This document shows, piece by piece, positions 60,532 through 64,000 of a DNA stretch of 64,000 nucleotides (positions within the stretch are counted from its first letter, which is position 1; the number at the start of each line of letters is the position of its first letter). This stretch comes from Amyelois transitella (taxonomy: Eukaryota > Arthropoda > Insecta > Lepidoptera > Pyralidae). The position numbers were made by a program, and so were the translations under genes. The stretch covers positions 3,286,001-3,350,000 of the forward strand of contig NC_083531.1 in the NCBI RefSeq assembly GCF_032362555.1, written 5' to 3'. Below the pieces are notes generated by a model. The model searched no databases. It had not been told where the DNA came from and worked only from the letters and a program-made list of their open reading frames with translations.

Positions 60532-61236
60532 ATGTTTTCCTGCAGATCAAAATTCGCCATGTATGAAATAACATCAAATGAAACTACATACAAAGTACCA
60601 TTGGACAAGTTAGATTTAAGCTACTTACACAGGCACTTTGATAATGGTTCAGCTAAGTCAATGCCGTTATGGAGTCTTCCCATTGGTGAACAATATTATA
60701 AATTCAAGCTCAACGCTTGGAGGGTGCCTGCAAGTGGGCATGAGGATGAAACCATTGGTAAGTCAACATTTTTGTTCTTTTTTTAAATATAAAATAATAC
60801 ATTAGTTCTTCCTCCTGGCATTAGTTCCGGTTACTTCTGCACTTGTATGTAGGATGGTCCGGGATTGGGTGAGTCAGGTTTTTACATGAAGCAACTCTGA
60901 AGTCACTGATCCGACCATCTGACCTCCTCAACCTATGTATTGAAACCTTACTCAATATTGGATTTTTTATGTTCAGGTGTCCAAAGACCTATAGTAATAC
61001 ATACTTTACTGACTAACACATTATATAATTCATATAAATATAACAAAAAGTATTTCTTTCCTGCCATTTTGATCTGGTATGAGACAGCTTTCTGTCAGAA
61101 TTTGTTTGTCTGCAGTTATGTCAATAGAAAAATTGAGTATACATTGATGATTGATTCCAAAACCTTGACTTTTTTGACCAAACGTCATGTTTGTTGCATT
61201 GTATTTTTTAATGGAATATATATTATTAATATTTAA
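60532..61236 (+). CDS. Unrecognised two-exon gene, 161 aa
   Basis: Exon 1 is 60532-60757 (ATG, donor GTAAGTC), exon 2 is 60977-61236 (acceptor TTATGTTCAG, stop TAA). Phase 1 fits on both sides. The first half is polar with VPLDKLDLSYLHRHFDNG and KFKLNAWRVPASG; the second half is Cys- and aromatic-rich (AILIWYETAFCQN, then RHVCCIVFFNGIYI). ATG at 60559 is an alternative start, and a CTGCAG just before it could instead be an acceptor, so more 5' exons may exist. The intron holds a family-C repeat fragment. I do not recognise a domain. The downstream half may be the read-through of a truncated gene. Confidence 0.45.
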
Positions 61237-62512
61237 GCAGCATACCCACGCTGAAGTATGAGATAAGCGTGGTTTCGATGTCAAACAGTCACGGGGCCGT
61301 CAGTGATGAATAAGCAGGCGACGCGAGCAATGCGCAATGTTCACAGTTAGCGTTGCCGAAATATCGATAGTTTTACTATCGATAGATGATCTCCGACATA
61401 AAAAAATTTAATTCCGTGAAATCTTTGCGCGATTTAGAGCATAAATACAACCTCCGACTCAACATCGTTGGAGCCGCGGTTCCTCATTGTTTTTCATTTC
61501 ATTATTTCTCTCCTCTTCAGTTCTCCTTTCTTCTTTAATGTATATAGTATATTACAGAACTTTAATTCTTACAATCAACTTTATTAATTACTCAAATTTA
61601 TTAATTATTAAACTCAACTATCGATATACTAGATTGTATATATCGATATACTAGCAACACTAAAGCTGGCAACATTACTAGAATCGAATTTCGCCGACAC
61701 AAAACTTAATGCGATACGCTGAATGCGACGCGACTCGTGTTAACAATGGTGTCCTCATATGACCGAAATGCTGTTACATAAATAATAGCACGTCTTTATC
61801 CCTTACGGGGTAGATAGTGCCAACAGTCTTGAGAAAATTGAACGGCCACATAGAGAATTTAGTATACTTATATAGAATTGAGATTCATATAGTGACAGTT
61901 TGCTAGCCCGTCGCCTAAAAGAATAATACCAAGTTTATAAGCCTATCCCTTAGTCACCTTTTACGACTTCCATGGGAATTCGTGGTTATATGTGAGTATT
62001 TCTCAAAATAAATGTACGTAACGAAAAAGTAGTTACGAAATATTGTTACGAAATAGTCCTAAGATGCAACTAAATAGTAAACGTAAGGCTTATTACACAA
62101 TGGCAAACAAAATACAATTTAATTCATTTATTTATATATATTATATGTTTACGTATATATTTTTCAAAGTTATTTATGTACCCGTTTATTTATTGTATAC
62201 ATATACATACATATTTTATAAGTGTGTGTGTACATATAAGTAATATATGTATAATAGTATAAAATAAAGTCCCTTCCCGCTCTGTCTGTCTGTCCCTATG
62301 TATGCTTATATCTTTAAAACCACGCAACGGATTTTGATGCGGTTTTTTGTAATAGATACAGGGTTTCACCGGGAAGGTTTATAAGTACCCTGCGAAGCCG
62401 GAGAGGGCCGCTAGTATATCTATATATGTGTATGTAATATGTTTATGTATGTATATATAAAATTTTATACATATATTACTTAGATACTCGTATTATTATG
62501 TTATAGGGACCA
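61237..62512. other. Intergenic with TATCGATA clusters
   Basis: TATCGATA-type octamers occur as an inverted pair near 61365-61389 and again near 61619-61652. A segment at 61425-61490 (CAACCTCCGACTCAACATCG) recurs at 10060. A SINE-B remnant and TA-rich microsatellite (62120-62250) follow. Confidence 0.5.
61790..61985 (-). mobile_element. SINE-B, diverged, intergenic
   Basis: Head lost after GACTTCCATGGGAA. Confidence 0.75.
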
Positions 62513-62518
62513 TTTATT
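62513..62518 (-). promoter_or_regulatory. Poly(A) signal of the lysine-rich protein gene
   Basis: AATAAA on the reverse strand about 150 nt past the TAA. Confidence 0.45.
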
Positions 62519-62668
62519 TTATGGAGTTAAAAATAAAACAAGAGAGTATTCATTAACGTATTGTAATCAAATTACCAAGCTTTTTAAATTTTTAGTAGTA
62601 CAATAGGTTTAAAAAAAAATTTTGGAATCGAAACAGTGTTTGTAATTTAAACATTTAAATTCGTAACT

Positions 62669-64000
62669 TTAATTTGAGTCAGTATCCTTTAGAGCTTTGT
62701 AAATTTCTTCCTTATCTTTATAATAATTAAAAACATTCTGTTTCATAATCGAAGTTCCTGATCTAAGTTTTTCAGACTTTGGTTTATTATTTCGTTTTGG
62801 TGCATTAATATAATTATTTAATGATAGGGGTTTCAGTGACTTATAAACCACTTTATTTTTCGTATCTTTATTTTCCAGTCTTTCGTCTTTGATAATAGTC
62901 AGTCCAGGTATTTTGCGTTTTATTTTGTGAGTATCTATAATTGGTATGACACTTTCATTGCTACCATTCTCATTTTCAGTGTTATTTTCTTTCGCATTAT
63001 CCTTTTCTATTATCATATCATCAATATTAATATTATCATCAAAATAGTTTAAATTATATTCTGGTTCATTAAATATCGTTGCATCAAGCTTATATTCATC
63101 GTTCGTAACTAAAACTTCGTCACTTACTAAATTATCAAAGAAAATAATTGGCAGAGAATTCAAATCAGTTGAATGACAGTCAGTGCCGTGTGGTTCCCGG
63201 CACCAATACAAAAAAGAATAGGACCACTCCATCTCTTTCTCGTGGATGTCGTAAAAGGCGACTAAGGGATAGGCTAACAAACTTGGGATTCTTTTTAGGC
63301 GATGGGCTAGCAACCTGTCACTATTGGAATCTCAATTCTATCATTAAGCCAAATAGCTGCTATGTGGCCATTCAGCCTTTTCAAGACTGTTGGCTCTGTC
63401 TACCCCGCAAGGGATATAGACGTGACCATATGTATGTATGTATGTTCAAATCAGTTGATGATCTTTCTTCTCTGCGACTTTTTAAATCTTTACTAGATTG
63501 TTCTGTGTCATCTATTTGTCTTAATACATTCATTGTATCAATTGGATATTTTTCTTCTTTTATAAGTTGTTGGTGTTTTACTGTCTTTTTTCCAATGCCT
63601 TTTCCTTTATATTTTCTTGTTTCTTTGCCTTCTTGTGTAGAATATATTTCGTTTTCCGTAGTCAATCCTTCTGCCTTGTCGACTTTATTTTCGGGGTTAT
63701 AGAAAGCACGATTTGCAGACATAAATCTTGATGAAGATAACGTTGTTACTTTTTCGTTTTCTGTAGGTTCTCGTTTCTTGCCTGTTTTCTTTTCCCATGA
63801 GTCCTGAAAAAATGTTCATTAAAATTTGTTTTTAAATAAACGCTATAAGACATTTGTAATTTAAGGGATTTATTGTAGTATTTTACCTGTGTTTCCTTGT
63901 CTTTAAACCTAAATTGCGTTATCTCTTCAATATCAGAGACCAGATCAATTTTTACTTCTTGTTCAAAATTCTTCATAAAGTCTGTAACTTTATCATTGTC
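62669..64000 (-). CDS. 3' end of a lysine-rich protein gene, exon split by a SINE
   Basis: Exon 64000-63887 (open to the window edge, donor GTAAAATAC) joins in phase 0 to the exon starting 63803 (acceptor TTTTTTCAG). This reads DSWEKKTGKKREP onward to RREERSSTDLN at 63445, where a SINE-B copy (63173-63444) starts. Beyond it the frame resumes with TDLNSLPIIFFDN and ends KALKDTDSN with TAA at 62669. Visible parts are basic and acidic stretches with a KR-rich motif (KIKRKIPGLTI), suggesting a nuclear protein; no domain is recognised. With the SINE in place the frame stops inside it, so this copy is either broken, an allele, or uses splicing within the SINE. Confidence 0.7.
63173..63444 (+). mobile_element. 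SINE-B in a coding exon, with 14-bp target duplication
   Basis: TTCAAATCAGTTGA flanks the element at 63159-63172 and 63445-63458. It is full length, near consensus, starts GTGCCGTGTGGTTCCCGGCA after a 10-nt leader and ends in (ATGT)n. Confidence 0.9.

Noticed and set aside
63148..63702. 184-residue plus-strand frame
   Set aside because: It runs through the inserted SINE-B and the antisense of the lysine-rich gene; the reverse frame has splice support.

Overview
The window reads as insect nuclear DNA, most likely from a moth or butterfly. It is AT-rich, its genes are split into short exons with GT/AG borders, and the introns are packed with elements typical of Lepidoptera: tRNA-derived SINEs, ATGT-tailed retroelements, Helitron-like elements ending near CTAGT, RTE-type LINE tails and a mariner. 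All exon models were built by hand from open frames, splice borders and phase agreement. No similarity search was run, so names rest on motif recognition.

Layout. (1) 20-9561, + strand: 3' part of a secreted Kazal-like gene (13 exons seen, cut by the left edge). (2) 11488-10522, - strand: a two-exon gene for a 67-residue acidic peptide with a signal-like start. (3) 18859-13709, - strand: a three-exon, 994-residue protein with about 14 U1/matrin-type zinc fingers. (4) 39924-21408, - strand: a 17-exon, 855-residue ZAD plus C2H2 zinc-finger protein. (5) 41421-58494, + strand: an 18-exon, 761-residue BRD8 orthologue (NuA4/TIP60 complex) with a C-terminal bromodomain, divergent from gene 4. (6) 60532-61236, + strand: a small two-exon gene, unrecognised. 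(7) 64000-62669, - strand: the 3' end of a lysine-rich protein gene whose last coding exon carries a SINE with a 14-bp target duplication.

Repeats. One SINE-like family (here SINE-B, about 270 bp, ATGT tail) is present in about 50 whole or partial copies on both strands. Its last 45 bases resemble the 3' end of a LINE family also present here. A mariner with an open, motif-complete transposase frame lies inside a split SINE-B copy. A decayed THAP-domain element with terminal inverted repeats sits in a BRD8 intron.

Most unusual signal. Several tandem arrays begin or end exactly at splice sites. Three arrays start at a 5' splice site (exons 7 and 8 of gene 4, exon 6 of BRD8). A 116-bp repeat array ends at the BRD8 exon 7 acceptor, and every unit carries an acceptor-like TTTGCAG. 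Two arrays of the same 20-bp unit, in opposite orientation, lie in the introns that flank exons 5-7 of gene 4 and could pair in the pre-mRNA. Apart from BRD8 with its complex, and the shared BRD8/ZAD-gene intergenic space, nothing in the sequence shows that these genes work together.
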